DNA from: Planctomycetota bacterium
GTDB lineage: Bacteria; Planctomycetota; B15-G4; SIAN01
Reading direction: 5' to 3'
Assembly: GCA_016795285.1 (NCBI GenBank)
Contig: JAEUIC010000025.1
Span: 1 to 64,000, forward strand
Length of the DNA: 64,000 bases
Program-made: the position numbers and the translations under genes
The notes under the pieces: generated by a model
Told to the model about the DNA's origin: nothing
Seen by the model: the letters and a program-made list of their open reading frames with translations, nothing else
The model's database searches: none
Shown: positions 1 through 8,406 of the stretch, piece after piece
Position numbering within the stretch: the stretch's first letter is position 1
Layout: each line of letters starts with the position of its first letter

Positions 1-152
1 GTCGCGTCCCGCTTGAGGACGTACCAGTAGCCGCGCAGGTTGTTCTTCCACCAGGTGCCGGTGGAGTTGCGCTCGCCACCGACCGTCGAGCCGCAAGCGG
101 CAAGCGACGCGGCTGCGAGGAGCGCGCAGATCAGGTTGCGAACGTTCTTCAT
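1..152 (-). CDS. Lipoprotein, N-terminal part only
   Basis: The start codon is at 152-150 and the frame stays open to the window edge, so only the first 50 codons are visible. The product begins MKNVRNLICALLAAASLAAC, a lipoprotein signal peptide: two positive charges, an alanine/leucine core and a lipobox ending in Cys20, followed by GST. It should be exported, lipidated and membrane-anchored. The visible mature part is rich in Trp, Asn and Tyr, with no recognisable domain, so no function can be given. Confidence 0.7.
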   Translation of the reverse strand, partial: MKNVRNLICALLAAASLAACGSTVGGERNSTGTWWKNNLRGYWYVLKRDA

Positions 153-340
153 GTCGACGCCACTCCGGGGGCGGGTGGAGGAAGGTGCGACGGACCTGCG
201 GACGTCCACGGCTTGCGGTCCGTCGTTGCACGGGGCTCTAGCACGAAGGGGCGGGATGGTATCGCGCGCCTCCCGGAATTCCAGGGGGCGCGCCGGTCAG
301 AGCCTGAGAGAACTCCGGTCCGGGATCTCCTCTCACGCTC

Positions 341-1390
341 TCAGCCGCCCGAGCGGGCAGGCGGCAGCTCGCCGCCCTGGCGCAGCTGCGCGAGGTACTC
401 GGTCAGCAGGGACTGCAGCTCGACGCCCACCACGCTGGCGCGGCTGTAGAGGATCGTCCCCTTCGGATCGAGGACGATCAGGGTCGGGATCTGCGTGAGG
501 CCGAGTTCGCGCACCGCCGGCCCTTCGAACCCCTTCTCGCTGCAGTCGACCGGGAACTTGACGCCGAGCTCGTCGAGCGTCGCCAGCAGCTTCTTGCGAT
601 CGAGGTCGAGCGAGAGGCCGATCGGCGCGATCGCGGGATCGGCGAGCGCCGCCACCCCGCGCACCAGCTCGACCAGCGCGTCGCGCGCCACCGGCGCCTC
701 GACGCTGAAGGCGAGCAGCACCACGAGCTTCCCGCGCAGCTCCGCCTCGTCGAGCCGCCGTCCGCCGAGGTCGCGCAGCTCGACCGCCGGGAACGGGCGC
801 CCCGGCTGCAGCCGCACCTGCCGGCAGAGCCCGAGCAGCGCCTCGCGGAAGAGCGCGTCGGCATCGGCGCGGCGCCCATAGAGGTCGTAGAGCTGGCGCA
901 ACGCCGGCTCGTCGCCCGCGCGCAGCAGGATCTCCCCGGCGCTCAGTGCGGCGAGGCCGGCCACCACGCCGCCCTGTGCGGTGGCGGTCACGTCGCGCAG
1001 CACGTCGACCGCCTGCGCGTCGCGGCCGAGCCCCTTCCAGAGCACCTGGGTCGCCATGAAGACGCGCGCCGAAGCGGCGACGTCGGGCTCGCTCTGCTGG
1101 TACTTGCGGACGAACTCGCCGATGCGCGCGAGCTCGGCCCGGAAGGTGACCTTCTGGCGCTCCTCGGCCGGCAGTTCGCGCAGGGCGACCAGCTTCGGCG
1201 TCAGGTCGTCGGTGATCTTCTGCCACTCGATCTCGGCGGGGGAGCGCGCCGCGTCGTCGCCAGCAGGGGCCGTCGGCGGCGCGCCGGGCGGTGCAGCGGG
1301 TGGCGCCGGAACGGGCGTTTCCTGCGGCGCGGCGGTTGCAACGAGCGCCGCGGCGAGGAGCAGGGCGGCGACGACGGAGCGATCGAGCAT
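341..1390 (-). CDS. Exported thioredoxin-fold protein without catalytic cysteines
   Basis: 349 residues. The N-terminus (MLDRSVVAALLLAAALVATA) is a signal peptide, followed by a Pro/Ala-rich linker to about residue 45 and a helical region. The last 150 residues resemble the AhpC/TlpA redoxin fold: FPAVELRDLGGRRL, then LRGKLVVLLAFS, then the cis-proline segment IPTLIVLDPKG. Where TlpA-type proteins carry CxxC after the 'vvlnFWA' strand, this protein reads AFSVEAPVARD and has no cysteine pair, so thiol-disulfide exchange by the normal mechanism is unlikely. It is divergent from the HEAT gene at 1458. A binding or scaffold role in the envelope is an inference. Confidence 0.7.
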   Translation of the reverse strand: MLDRSVVAALLLAAALVATAAPQETPVPAPPAAPPGAPPTAPAGDDAARSPAEIEWQKITDDLTPKLVALRELPAEERQKVTFRAELARIGEFVRKYQQSEPDVAASARVFMATQVLWKGLGRDAQAVDVLRDVTATAQGGVVAGLAALSAGEILLRAGDEPALRQLYDLYGRRADADALFREALLGLCRQVRLQPGRPFPAVELRDLGGRRLDEAELRGKLVVLLAFSVEAPVARDALVELVRGVAALADPAIAPIGLSLDLDRKKLLATLDELGVKFPVDCSEKGFEGPAVRELGLTQIPTLIVLDPKGTILYSRASVVGVELQSLLTEYLAQLRQGGELPPARSGG

Positions 1391-1457
1391 GGGCGAAGCC
1401 TCGGCGCAGACGGTGGGGGGCGAGCGCGGGCGCGCAGTCTACGATGCGCCTCCGCTC

Positions 1458-3128
1458 ATGAAACGACGCCTCCCCCTCCTCGTCCTCCTGGTTGCGATCG
1501 GACTGATCGCCGCCGCGCTCTGGCCCAAGCGCGACCGCGCGACCCGGCTCCCATCCGCACTCGAGAGCTACGTCTTCGCGAACGCGCTGCCCGACATCCA
1601 CCCGCCGCTCGACGCGCTGACGCCCGAGATGCTCGCCGATCCGGTGCTGCGCACCGTCGCGCGCATCGAATGGGGACCGCCCGGCGTCTTCTATTGGGCG
1701 GCGCGCCACCTCCCGGCCGATCGCGAAGCGCTCGCCGCGCGGCTGATGGAGCGCTACGAGAAGATCGTGGTCGGCTCGCCCTACCTCGCGCAGCGGCTGA
1801 TCGACGCGCTGGCGGTGGTCGGCCATGAGAGCGCGGTGCCGCTGCTGATGCGCATCGCGCGCAACGCGCCGCCCGAGCACGAGCACCTGCAGGTCGCCGC
1901 CATCCGCGCGCTCGCCAAGTTCCCGCGCGACGCCGCGGTCGAGCAGCTGCTGATCGAGCTCTCGAGCGACGCGCGCCGCGCCATCGCGGGCGCCGCGCTG
2001 CAGGAGATCGTCCACAGCGAGGAGTTCGGCGACGTCGACGCCATGAACAGCTTCCTGCTCCAGTGGGACGGCGGCGAGGCGATCCCGTTCCTGCAGCAGG
2101 TCGGGATCCGCCGGCTCGCCGGCTGCGTCGATGCCGCGGCCCGCCACCTCGAGTCGCCGGCGCAGATCGTGCGGCAGAACGCGATCTTCGCGCTGCTCGC
2201 CAACGACGACCCGCGCGGCAGTTCGGCGGCGCTCGCGGAGCTGGCCAGCGGCGACGAGCGGCGCCTGCTCGAAGGGCTCACCCTCTGGCGCGATGCGGCG
2301 AAGCTGCTGCCGCTCGAGGTGGCGCGCGGCCTGCTCGACCATCCGGTGGGCGAGGTGAGGAAGCAGCTCGCCATCGCGATCGGCGCGGGGGCGGGGACGG
2401 TGCCCGACGAGGCGGTCGACGCGCTCCTCGCGCGACTCGCGGCCGATCCCGACCCGGTGGTCGCGCGCGCCGCCGCCGAGCCGCTGTTCCGGCGCGGACG
2501 CGCCGAGGCGATCCAGTCGTGGCGCGACACGCTCACGCACGGCCGCGGCATGGCGCTGCGCGAGGCGGTGAGCTTCCTCTGCGACGGCCTGCGCGATCCG
2601 GCGGCGCCAGCGATCGTGCGCCGGCGACTCGATGGCGAGGCGCTCGACGGCAGCGACCAGGGCAACCTGCTGTCGGGCTTGAAGTGCTACGCCGATCCGG
2701 CCGACGTCGAGCGCTTCGTGTCGCGCATCGCGCGCGCCGGAACGGTCGACGATCCGCGCGCCGGCGAGCGGCTGCGCTTGAGCGAGCTCGCGGGCACGCA
2801 CGTCCAGCAGATCGGCCCCGCCGCCGGGCTGCCGCTCGTCGCGGCGATCGAGCGGGCGCCGACGCTGCGCGCGAAGCTGGCGCTGCTCGACAGCCTGCGC
2901 GGCGTCGTGAAGGGGATGGCGGCGGACGACCAGGCGCGCTGCGTCGACGCGCTCCTCGCGCCCGTCGCCGACGAGAGCGCCGAGGTCGAGCTGCGCCTCG
3001 CCGCCGCCGACACCATCGCCTTCTTCGACGACGTCGCGCTCGGCGCGAAGCTCTACGAGCTCGGCAAGCGCGTCGGCAGCAAGCCGGTCGGCGAGCGGAC
3101 GCTGCTGCTCTACGCCACCTTCTTCTGA
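1458..3128 (+). CDS. HEAT-repeat protein with N-terminal membrane anchor
   Basis: 556 residues. I chose the ATG at 1458 because it puts MKRRLPLLVLLVAIGLIAAA, a signal-anchor, at the N-terminus; the frame also extends upstream without a stop. The rest is alpha-helical with repeated HEAT-like units: pairs of helices, conserved Ala/Leu and an Asp/Arg turn, for example around LMRIARNAPPEHEHLQVAAI and LARLAADPDPVVARAAAEPL. The likely role is protein-protein interaction at the outer face of the membrane; no catalytic motif is seen. It is divergently transcribed from the redoxin-like gene and converges with the gene ending at 3148. Confidence 0.75.
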   Translation: MKRRLPLLVLLVAIGLIAAALWPKRDRATRLPSALESYVFANALPDIHPPLDALTPEMLADPVLRTVARIEWGPPGVFYWAARHLPADREALAARLMERYEKIVVGSPYLAQRLIDALAVVGHESAVPLLMRIARNAPPEHEHLQVAAIRALAKFPRDAAVEQLLIELSSDARRAIAGAALQEIVHSEEFGDVDAMNSFLLQWDGGEAIPFLQQVGIRRLAGCVDAAARHLESPAQIVRQNAIFALLANDDPRGSSAALAELASGDERRLLEGLTLWRDAAKLLPLEVARGLLDHPVGEVRKQLAIAIGAGAGTVPDEAVDALLARLAADPDPVVARAAAEPLFRRGRAEAIQSWRDTLTHGRGMALREAVSFLCDGLRDPAAPAIVRRRLDGEALDGSDQGNLLSGLKCYADPADVERFVSRIARAGTVDDPRAGERLRLSELAGTHVQQIGPAAGLPLVAAIERAPTLRAKLALLDSLRGVVKGMAADDQARCVDALLAPVADESAEVELRLAAADTIAFFDDVALGAKLYELGKRVGSKPVGERTLLLYATFF

Positions 3129-3147
3129 GACCCGGCGCGCGGCGGCC

Positions 3148-3777
3148 TCACCGAGCGACGGGCGCCTCGACGTCGGCGACCACGATCCACTGGTCGCCGG
3201 CGCCGTCGAGCTCCGGGTCCTTCTCGAGCGTCACGGGCGGCAGCGGCTTCATGTCCTCGGGGTGCGCGCGCCAGCCGGCGAACGCGCCATTGTCGCCTTG
3301 CAGCAGCATCCCGGAGTCGCTCGCGAAGAAGAGCGCGAGCGAGGTGGCGCGGCGCTCGAGCGGCCACGCCCACAACTCGAACTCGGCGCCGAGCCCCGGC
3401 TCCTCCTCGGGTCGCGCCGGACGCCGCGCGAGCGGACGGCCGAGCTTGTTCAGCAGGCGGACGTGGAAGACGTAGTGGTCGTCGCGCCAGAGGTCGCGCT
3501 CCTCGCTGGCGGCGACCGGGACGAGACCGGCGACGCGCTTCTCGGCGACCAGCGTGGCGAGGAAGGCGTAGGGGCCGATGGGATCGCGCGACGTCGTCGA
3601 CGCGCCACGGGACCGCTCGGCGAACCGCTCCTTCTCGGCGGAGAGGATCCGCAGGGCGACGGCGCGCGCCGCCACCTCGCGCGCGTGCTGCTCGTGGCCG
3701 CTCGCCACCACCGCGGCGACGCGCCAGCCGAGCAGCGCCAGCGCGACGAAGACCAGGACCACGATCGTGTGGCGCAT
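3148..3777 (-). CDS. Single-pass membrane protein, pseudopilin-like
   Basis: 209 residues. The internal ATG at 3777 is preferred over the upstream one because it begins MRHTIVVLVFVALALLGWRV, a single hydrophobic segment. The soluble part contains a DDHYVFHVRLL strand and a later FELWAWP...SLALFFASDSG segment. This layout recalls the periplasmic domain of type IV pseudopilin-like or DUF2950-like proteins (a 'y.f.v...ayAwP....G...F...esG' pattern). The resemblance is weak and based on spacing only. It lies 11 bp downstream of the UbiA-family gene on the same strand and is probably co-transcribed with it. Confidence 0.6.
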   Translation of the reverse strand: MRHTIVVLVFVALALLGWRVAAVVASGHEQHAREVAARAVALRILSAEKERFAERSRGASTTSRDPIGPYAFLATLVAEKRVAGLVPVAASEERDLWRDDHYVFHVRLLNKLGRPLARRPARPEEEPGLGAEFELWAWPLERRATSLALFFASDSGMLLQGDNGAFAGWRAHPEDMKPLPPVTLEKDPELDGAGDQWIVVADVEAPVAR

Positions 3778-3788
3778 CGCGCGGCTCC

Positions 3789-4712
3789 TCAGGTCGGCGG
3801 AACGTAGCGGACCAGGAAGAAGACGCACCAGTAGACGCCGATCGAGAAGAGGCCGAGATCGCCTGCTCCCGCAGCGAAGCAGGCGATGGCCGGGATCAAC
3901 GGCAGGCGCGAGAGGAGCAGCCGCGCGTAGGCGGAGAGCGGCACGTCGCCCGGCGCTCCCGCCGCGAAGAGCTGCAGCGCGCGGCGCAGCGTGAAGAGCT
4001 GCCAGAGGGCCACGACGAGGGCGATCTGCGGAGCCCCCGCGACCGGTCCATCCAGCAGCGCGAGCGCGCCCGCTCCGCCGATCGCCGCCAGCGCGATCGC
4101 GACCCCCGCGCGGGCGCGGCCGATCCGCGGCGCGCGATCCTCCTCGTGGGCGACCAGCGACGCGCCGACCACGTAGAGGCCGTGCAGCGCCGCGAACGGC
4201 CAGGCGGCCGCGACGCCGGGCGCGAGGCCCGCCACTGCGACCGCGCCGAGCAGCAGGTCGCCGGCGCGCACGCCGCCGAGCAGCAGCGGGCCGACGACGC
4301 CGTGACGCTTGAGCGGAGTGTGGTAGAGCGCGATCGCCCCGGCCACGGCGAGCGCCGCGAGCGCCGCATCGCGCGCGCGCTCGGGTGCCTCGGCCGCCGC
4401 GAGGACGAAGGCGAGCAGCGGAGCGCCCGCGAGGCCGACCAGCGCCGCGACCAGCGCGGCGGCGGGGGAGATGCGGCCGCTCGGCAGCGGTCGCTCCGGA
4501 CGGGTGAGGGCGTCGTGCCGCCGATCGACGAAGGCGTTCAGCGCCATGCCGCCGCCGAAGAGCAGCAGCGAGATCGGGGCGAAGCGGGCGACCTGCGGGA
4601 GGCCGCCCGGCGCGCCGCTCGCCAGCGCGACGCCGGCCGCGAGATCGGCCAGCACGGTCGGCGCCAGCGAGGCGCGCAGCAGCGCGAACCAGGCCGACGC
4701 GCGCCCGCTCAT
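3789..4712 (-). CDS. UbiA-family membrane prenyltransferase
   Basis: 307 residues, almost entirely hydrophobic, with eight or nine predicted membrane helices. The first Asp-rich motif of UbiA-type enzymes is present as NAFVDRRHD (N-x3-D-x3-D), followed by TRPERPLPSGRIS, the typical sequence after that motif. The second conserved region is the YHTPLKRHGVVGPLLLGGVR segment. The family transfers a prenyl chain from an isoprenyl diphosphate to an aromatic or other acceptor in the membrane. The acceptor cannot be told from sequence: no quinone genes lie nearby, and EboC-type orphan homologues exist. It sits downstream of rseP on the same strand. Confidence 0.8.
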   Translation of the reverse strand: MSGRASAWFALLRASLAPTVLADLAAGVALASGAPGGLPQVARFAPISLLLFGGGMALNAFVDRRHDALTRPERPLPSGRISPAAALVAALVGLAGAPLLAFVLAAAEAPERARDAALAALAVAGAIALYHTPLKRHGVVGPLLLGGVRAGDLLLGAVAVAGLAPGVAAAWPFAALHGLYVVGASLVAHEEDRAPRIGRARAGVAIALAAIGGAGALALLDGPVAGAPQIALVVALWQLFTLRRALQLFAAGAPGDVPLSAYARLLLSRLPLIPAIACFAAGAGDLGLFSIGVYWCVFFLVRYVPPT

Positions 4713-4743
4713 GGCACCTCGCGTCCCGCGGACGACGGCACGC

Positions 4744-6660
4744 TCACAGCAGGAACCGGCGCAGGTCGTTGTAGGTCACGAAGAGCAGCAGCGCGAGCAC
4801 CAGCACCAACCCGATCAGCTGCGAGAAGCCCATCACCCGCTCGCTCACCGGCGACCCCTTCACCTTCTCCACCAGCAGGAAGAAGAGGTGGCCGCCATCG
4901 AGGACCGGGATCGGCAGCAGGTTGAGGAAGGCGAGGTTCAGCGACAGCACGGCGAGGAAGAAGAAGAGCGTCGCGAGCCCCGACTCGGCGAACGATCGCG
5001 ACACGTAGGCGATGGTGAAGATGCCGGAGAGGTTGCTGGCGCTCACCTCGCGCACGAGGATCTTCTTCAGCGTCAGGTAGACGTTCTTGATCATGTAGCC
5101 GGCCGACGAGACGCCGACCCCGACCGCCTCGAAGAAGGGGTAGGAGCGCTCGACCATCGCGATCGACGGCACGAGGCCGAAGTCGACCGGCGGCCGCTCG
5201 ACGCGCGGCACCACGGTGATCTCCTTGGTCTCGCCGTCGGCGACCACCGTGAAGGTGAGCGGCGCGGCGCGACCCGAGTCGCCCTCGGGCGCCGCCTTCT
5301 GCACGCGCTGCGTGATGTCGCTCCACCCCTCCACCGCGACCTGATCGACCTTGGCGATCTCGCAGCCGTCCGGCAGGCCGGCGCGCGCCGCGGGGTAGTC
5401 GGGCACGAGGCGGATGCGCCGTCCCGGCGGATCGCGGCCGAAGGCGATGTCGGCGGCGAGCGCCGCGTCGACCGTCGCCGGCGGGGCGAGGTCGATGGTC
5501 TGCTCGCCGCGGCGCACCACGAAACGGGCGGCGGCGCCGAGCGTCGCGGCTTGCGCGAAGGCGGCGGCGAGCTCGTCGCCGTCGGCGATCGACGCGAGCG
5601 GCACGAGCGTCCCGTCCTCGGCGCGGCGCGCCAGCGCGACCACCTCGTCGTCGACGCGCAGGAAGTCGGCGAGCGCGGCGCGCCCGCGCACCGCCTTCAC
5701 CTTGTTCAGGAACGGCTTGATGCCGACCACGCAGGTCGCCTGCGCGGCTGGCGCCGGCGCGACCACCACGTCGCGCTCGCCGCCGTCGGCCGCCGCCACG
5801 CGCAGGGTGACTTCGGCGGCGCGGTTCTCGATGCGCAGCGGCTCGAAGGCGTCGATCGACGCGAGCGGGCGGCCGCCGAAGGCGACGACGCGATCGCCTT
5901 CGCGGATGCCGGCGCGCGCGGCCGGCCCCTCCTCGGTCACCTCGAAGGTGGGGGCGAGGGCGGGCCCGATGCCGATCACGAAGCGCCCTTGGGTGCGGTC
6001 GTACTCGGGCTTCACGAAGAGGCGCTCGGTCGGGCGTGCCGCCGGGTCGCCGCGCTCGACGTCGGCGGCGCGCACCACCTCGAGCTCGACGCCGTCGGCG
6101 CCCGAGAGCGCCACCTCGGCGATCACGTCGTTGAAGTCGTCCACGCGGTGGTCGTCGACCGCGACGATCTCGTCGCCCTTCGCGAGGCCCGCGATCCAGG
6201 CCGGGCCGCCCGCCTGCACCGAGCCGACGCGCGTGCTGTGGAACTGCACGCCGACCGAGAGGACGATCGGCAGCGCCACCAGCGCGAAGAGCAGGTTCAT
6301 CACCACGCCGGCGACGAAGATCAGGAAGCGCTGGCCGACGCTCTTGCTCGGCAGGTCGCTGCCGTCGCCCTGCAGCGCGTCGCCCGGGTTGTCGCCCGCC
6401 ATCTTCACGTAGCCGCCGATCGGCAGCAGGCCGAGGCGGTACTCGGTGTCGCCGCGCTTGAAGCCGATCAGCTTCGGGCCGAAGCCGATGGCGAACGCCT
6501 CGACGCGCACGCCGCACCACTTGGCGGCCATGAAGTGGCCGAGCTCGTGGACGAAGATCACCAGGCCGATCCCGCCCATCGCGAGCAGCCAGAAGCCGGC
6601 GCTGCCGGCGGCGTCCGCGATCCAGTCGCCGAAGCTCGCGAGGACGGTCAACAGCAGCAT
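4744..6660 (-). CDS. rseP: RseP-type site-2 intramembrane zinc protease
   Basis: 638 residues; start at 6660 inside the end of dxr (13-bp overlap). The zinc motif HELGH is at residues 38-42 in the first membrane helix, followed by GFGPKLIGFKRGDTEY and LPIGGYVKM, both typical of RseP/MmpA. The C-terminal helices carry the second metal-ligand motif in LPIPVLDGGHLFF. Two or three PDZ domains fill the periplasmic middle part (for example GLAKGDEIVAVDDHRV and AGIREGDRVVAFGGRPL). The family cleaves anti-sigma factors or signal-peptide remnants within the membrane. It is longer than E. coli RseP (about 450 residues) because the periplasmic region is expanded. Coupling to dxr is a common bacterial arrangement. 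Confidence 0.95.
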   Translation of the reverse strand: MLLLTVLASFGDWIADAAGSAGFWLLAMGGIGLVIFVHELGHFMAAKWCGVRVEAFAIGFGPKLIGFKRGDTEYRLGLLPIGGYVKMAGDNPGDALQGDGSDLPSKSVGQRFLIFVAGVVMNLLFALVALPIVLSVGVQFHSTRVGSVQAGGPAWIAGLAKGDEIVAVDDHRVDDFNDVIAEVALSGADGVELEVVRAADVERGDPAARPTERLFVKPEYDRTQGRFVIGIGPALAPTFEVTEEGPAARAGIREGDRVVAFGGRPLASIDAFEPLRIENRAAEVTLRVAAADGGERDVVVAPAPAAQATCVVGIKPFLNKVKAVRGRAALADFLRVDDEVVALARRAEDGTLVPLASIADGDELAAAFAQAATLGAAARFVVRRGEQTIDLAPPATVDAALAADIAFGRDPPGRRIRLVPDYPAARAGLPDGCEIAKVDQVAVEGWSDITQRVQKAAPEGDSGRAAPLTFTVVADGETKEITVVPRVERPPVDFGLVPSIAMVERSYPFFEAVGVGVSSAGYMIKNVYLTLKKILVREVSASNLSGIFTIAYVSRSFAESGLATLFFFLAVLSLNLAFLNLLPIPVLDGGHLFFLLVEKVKGSPVSERVMGFSQLIGLVLVLALLLFVTYNDLRRFLL

Positions 6661-7796
6661 GCGGTGGCCTCCGCTCGCGCGGCCGCATCGGCTGCGAGCA
6701 CTTGTTCCAGCGTCGGTTCGTCGACGTGGGGAACGGCGTCGAGCACCGCGGCGACGGTCGTCGCGATGCGCTGGAACGGCAACGCCCCGTCGAGGAACGC
6801 GGCGACCGCGACCTCGTTGGCGGCGTTCAGCACGGCGCCCGCCGTCCCGCCGGCGCGCGCGGCCCGGAAGCCGAGCCCGAGGCCGGGGAAGCGGGCGAGG
6901 TCGGGCTCCTCGAACGTGAGCACCTTGAAGCGGGCGAGATCGAAGTAGGAGTCGCGCGTCACGCTGCGCTCGGGATAGGCGAGCGCGAAGCGGATCGGCA
7001 CCGCCATGTCGGGGACGCCGAGCTGCGCGAGGATGGAGCCGTCGCAGAACTCGACCATCGAGTGGACGATCGACTGCGGGTGGACCACCGCCGCGATCTG
7101 GTCGGCGGGCAGCGCGAAGAGCCAGCGCGCCTCGACCACCTCGAGCGCCTTGTTGAGCAGCGTCGCCGAGTCGATGGTGATCTTGGCGCCCATCGTCCAG
7201 GTCGGGTGGCGCAACGCCTGCGCCGGCGTCACGTGGTCGAGCTCGGCGGCCGGCGTGGTGCGGAAGGGGCCGCCCGACGCGGTGAGCACGATGCGGCGCA
7301 CGGAGCGGAGCGGCTCGCGGTGGAGGCACTGGAAGATCGCGCTGTGCTCGCTGTCGACCGGCAGGATGCGCGAACCGGTGGTGGCGGCCGCGCGGGCGAG
7401 CAGCGGGCCCGCCATCACCATCGACTCCTTGTTGGCCAGCGCGAGGTCGGCGCCGCGACGGACCGCTGCGAAGCTCGCCGCCAAGCCGCGCGCCCCGGTG
7501 ATGCCGTTCAGCACGACCTCGGCCGGCACCGCTTCGACGAGCTGCGCCGCGGCGTTGGCCCCGCCGTAGACGCGGATCGGCTGGTCGCGCAGCGCGCGGG
7601 CCGCCGCCTCGGCGCCGTCGTCATCGGCGATCGCGATCGCCTCGGGCGCCATCCGCGCGACCTGCGCGAGGAACGAGGCGCCGCCCCGTCCGCTCGCCAG
7701 ACCGACGACGCGATGGGTGGTGGACAGCTCGCCGAGCACGCGCTCCGACGTCTGCCCGATGCTGCCGGTCGATCCGAGGAGGTGGACGCGCTTCAT
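6648..7796 (-). CDS. dxr: 1-deoxy-D-xylulose 5-phosphate reductoisomerase
   Basis: 382 residues, close to the 390-400 usual for DXR. It converts DXP to methylerythritol 4-phosphate with NADPH, the committed step of the non-mevalonate isoprenoid pathway. The NADPH-binding loop GSTGSIGQ is at residues 8-15. The substrate and metal motifs LANKESMVMAG, PVDSEHSAIFQC and the loop HPTWTMGAKITIDSATLLNK are intact, as is HPQSIVHSMVEF. The start at 7796 gives MKRVHLLGS; an open frame continues upstream but has no family similarity. The tail ends in CCC and overlaps the rseP start. It shares an 82-bp divergent promoter region with the Nudix gene. Confidence 0.96.
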   Translation of the reverse strand: MKRVHLLGSTGSIGQTSERVLGELSTTHRVVGLASGRGGASFLAQVARMAPEAIAIADDDGAEAAARALRDQPIRVYGGANAAAQLVEAVPAEVVLNGITGARGLAASFAAVRRGADLALANKESMVMAGPLLARAAATTGSRILPVDSEHSAIFQCLHREPLRSVRRIVLTASGGPFRTTPAAELDHVTPAQALRHPTWTMGAKITIDSATLLNKALEVVEARWLFALPADQIAAVVHPQSIVHSMVEFCDGSILAQLGVPDMAVPIRFALAYPERSVTRDSYFDLARFKVLTFEEPDLARFPGLGLGFRAARAGGTAGAVLNAANEVAVAAFLDGALPFQRIATTVAAVLDAVPHVDEPTLEQVLAADAAARAEATACCC

Positions 7797-7878
7797 CGGG
7801 TCGGGATGATAGTCGCGTGCGAGCGCGGCCGAAGGATCTGCTCGCCCGCCGTTTCCGAGTTCCTGCGACGAGGGCGCC

Positions 7879-8406
7879 GTGCGGCACGACGAACTGGAAC
7901 GATTCTGCACCCGTTGCGGCGCGCCGCTCGTCGACCGCCAGATCGAGGGGCGTGCGCGGCGCGCCTGCTCGACCTGTCCCCACGTCGTCTGGGTCCATCC
8001 CACCGTCGGCGCCGTGGCGGCGGTGGTGCAGGGCGTCGAGATCCTGCTGGTCCGGCGCCGGATCGCCCCGTTCCAGGGGCACTGGACGCTGCCGGCCGGC
8101 TATGTGGAGGTCGACGAGACACCGGAGGCGGCGCTGCGCCGCGAGGTGGCCGAAGAGACCGGGCTCGACGTGGAGGTGGAGGCGCTGCTCGACGTGCTCT
8201 GCAACGAAGACGATCCGCGGCGCCGCGGGCTGGTGGTTGCCTACCTCGCGCGGCCGCTCGGCGGGACATTGCGGGCGGGGGACGATGCGGAGGAGGCGCG
8301 CTTCTTCCGGCTCGACGGGTTGCCGGAACAGCTCGGCTTCGCGAATAATCGGCGGCTGCTCGAAACGCTCGTCCGGCGGGGGCAAGCCGGAAGGAGTCGA
8401 TCGTGA
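7879..8406 (+). CDS. Nudix hydrolase with zinc ribbon
   Basis: 175 residues from a GTG start. The N-terminus carries a four-cysteine zinc ribbon (C10, C13, C30, C33) like those of NADH pyrophosphatase-type and related Nudix enzymes. The Nudix box G-x5-E-x7-REVAEETG is complete at residues 74-95, with all Mg-binding glutamates. The enzyme should hydrolyse a nucleoside diphosphate linked to another moiety; the substrate cannot be predicted. It overlaps the next gene by 4 bp (GTGA), so the two are translationally coupled. Confidence 0.88.
   Translation: MRHDELERFCTRCGAPLVDRQIEGRARRACSTCPHVVWVHPTVGAVAAVVQGVEILLVRRRIAPFQGHWTLPAGYVEVDETPEAALRREVAEETGLDVEVEALLDVLCNEDDPRRRGLVVAYLARPLGGTLRAGDDAEEARFFRLDGLPEQLGFANNRRLLETLVRRGQAGRSRS

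Noticed and set aside
333..2801. 822-codon minus-strand frame
   Set aside because: Shadow of the redoxin-like and HEAT genes; only the 341-1390 frame has a signal peptide and fold motifs.
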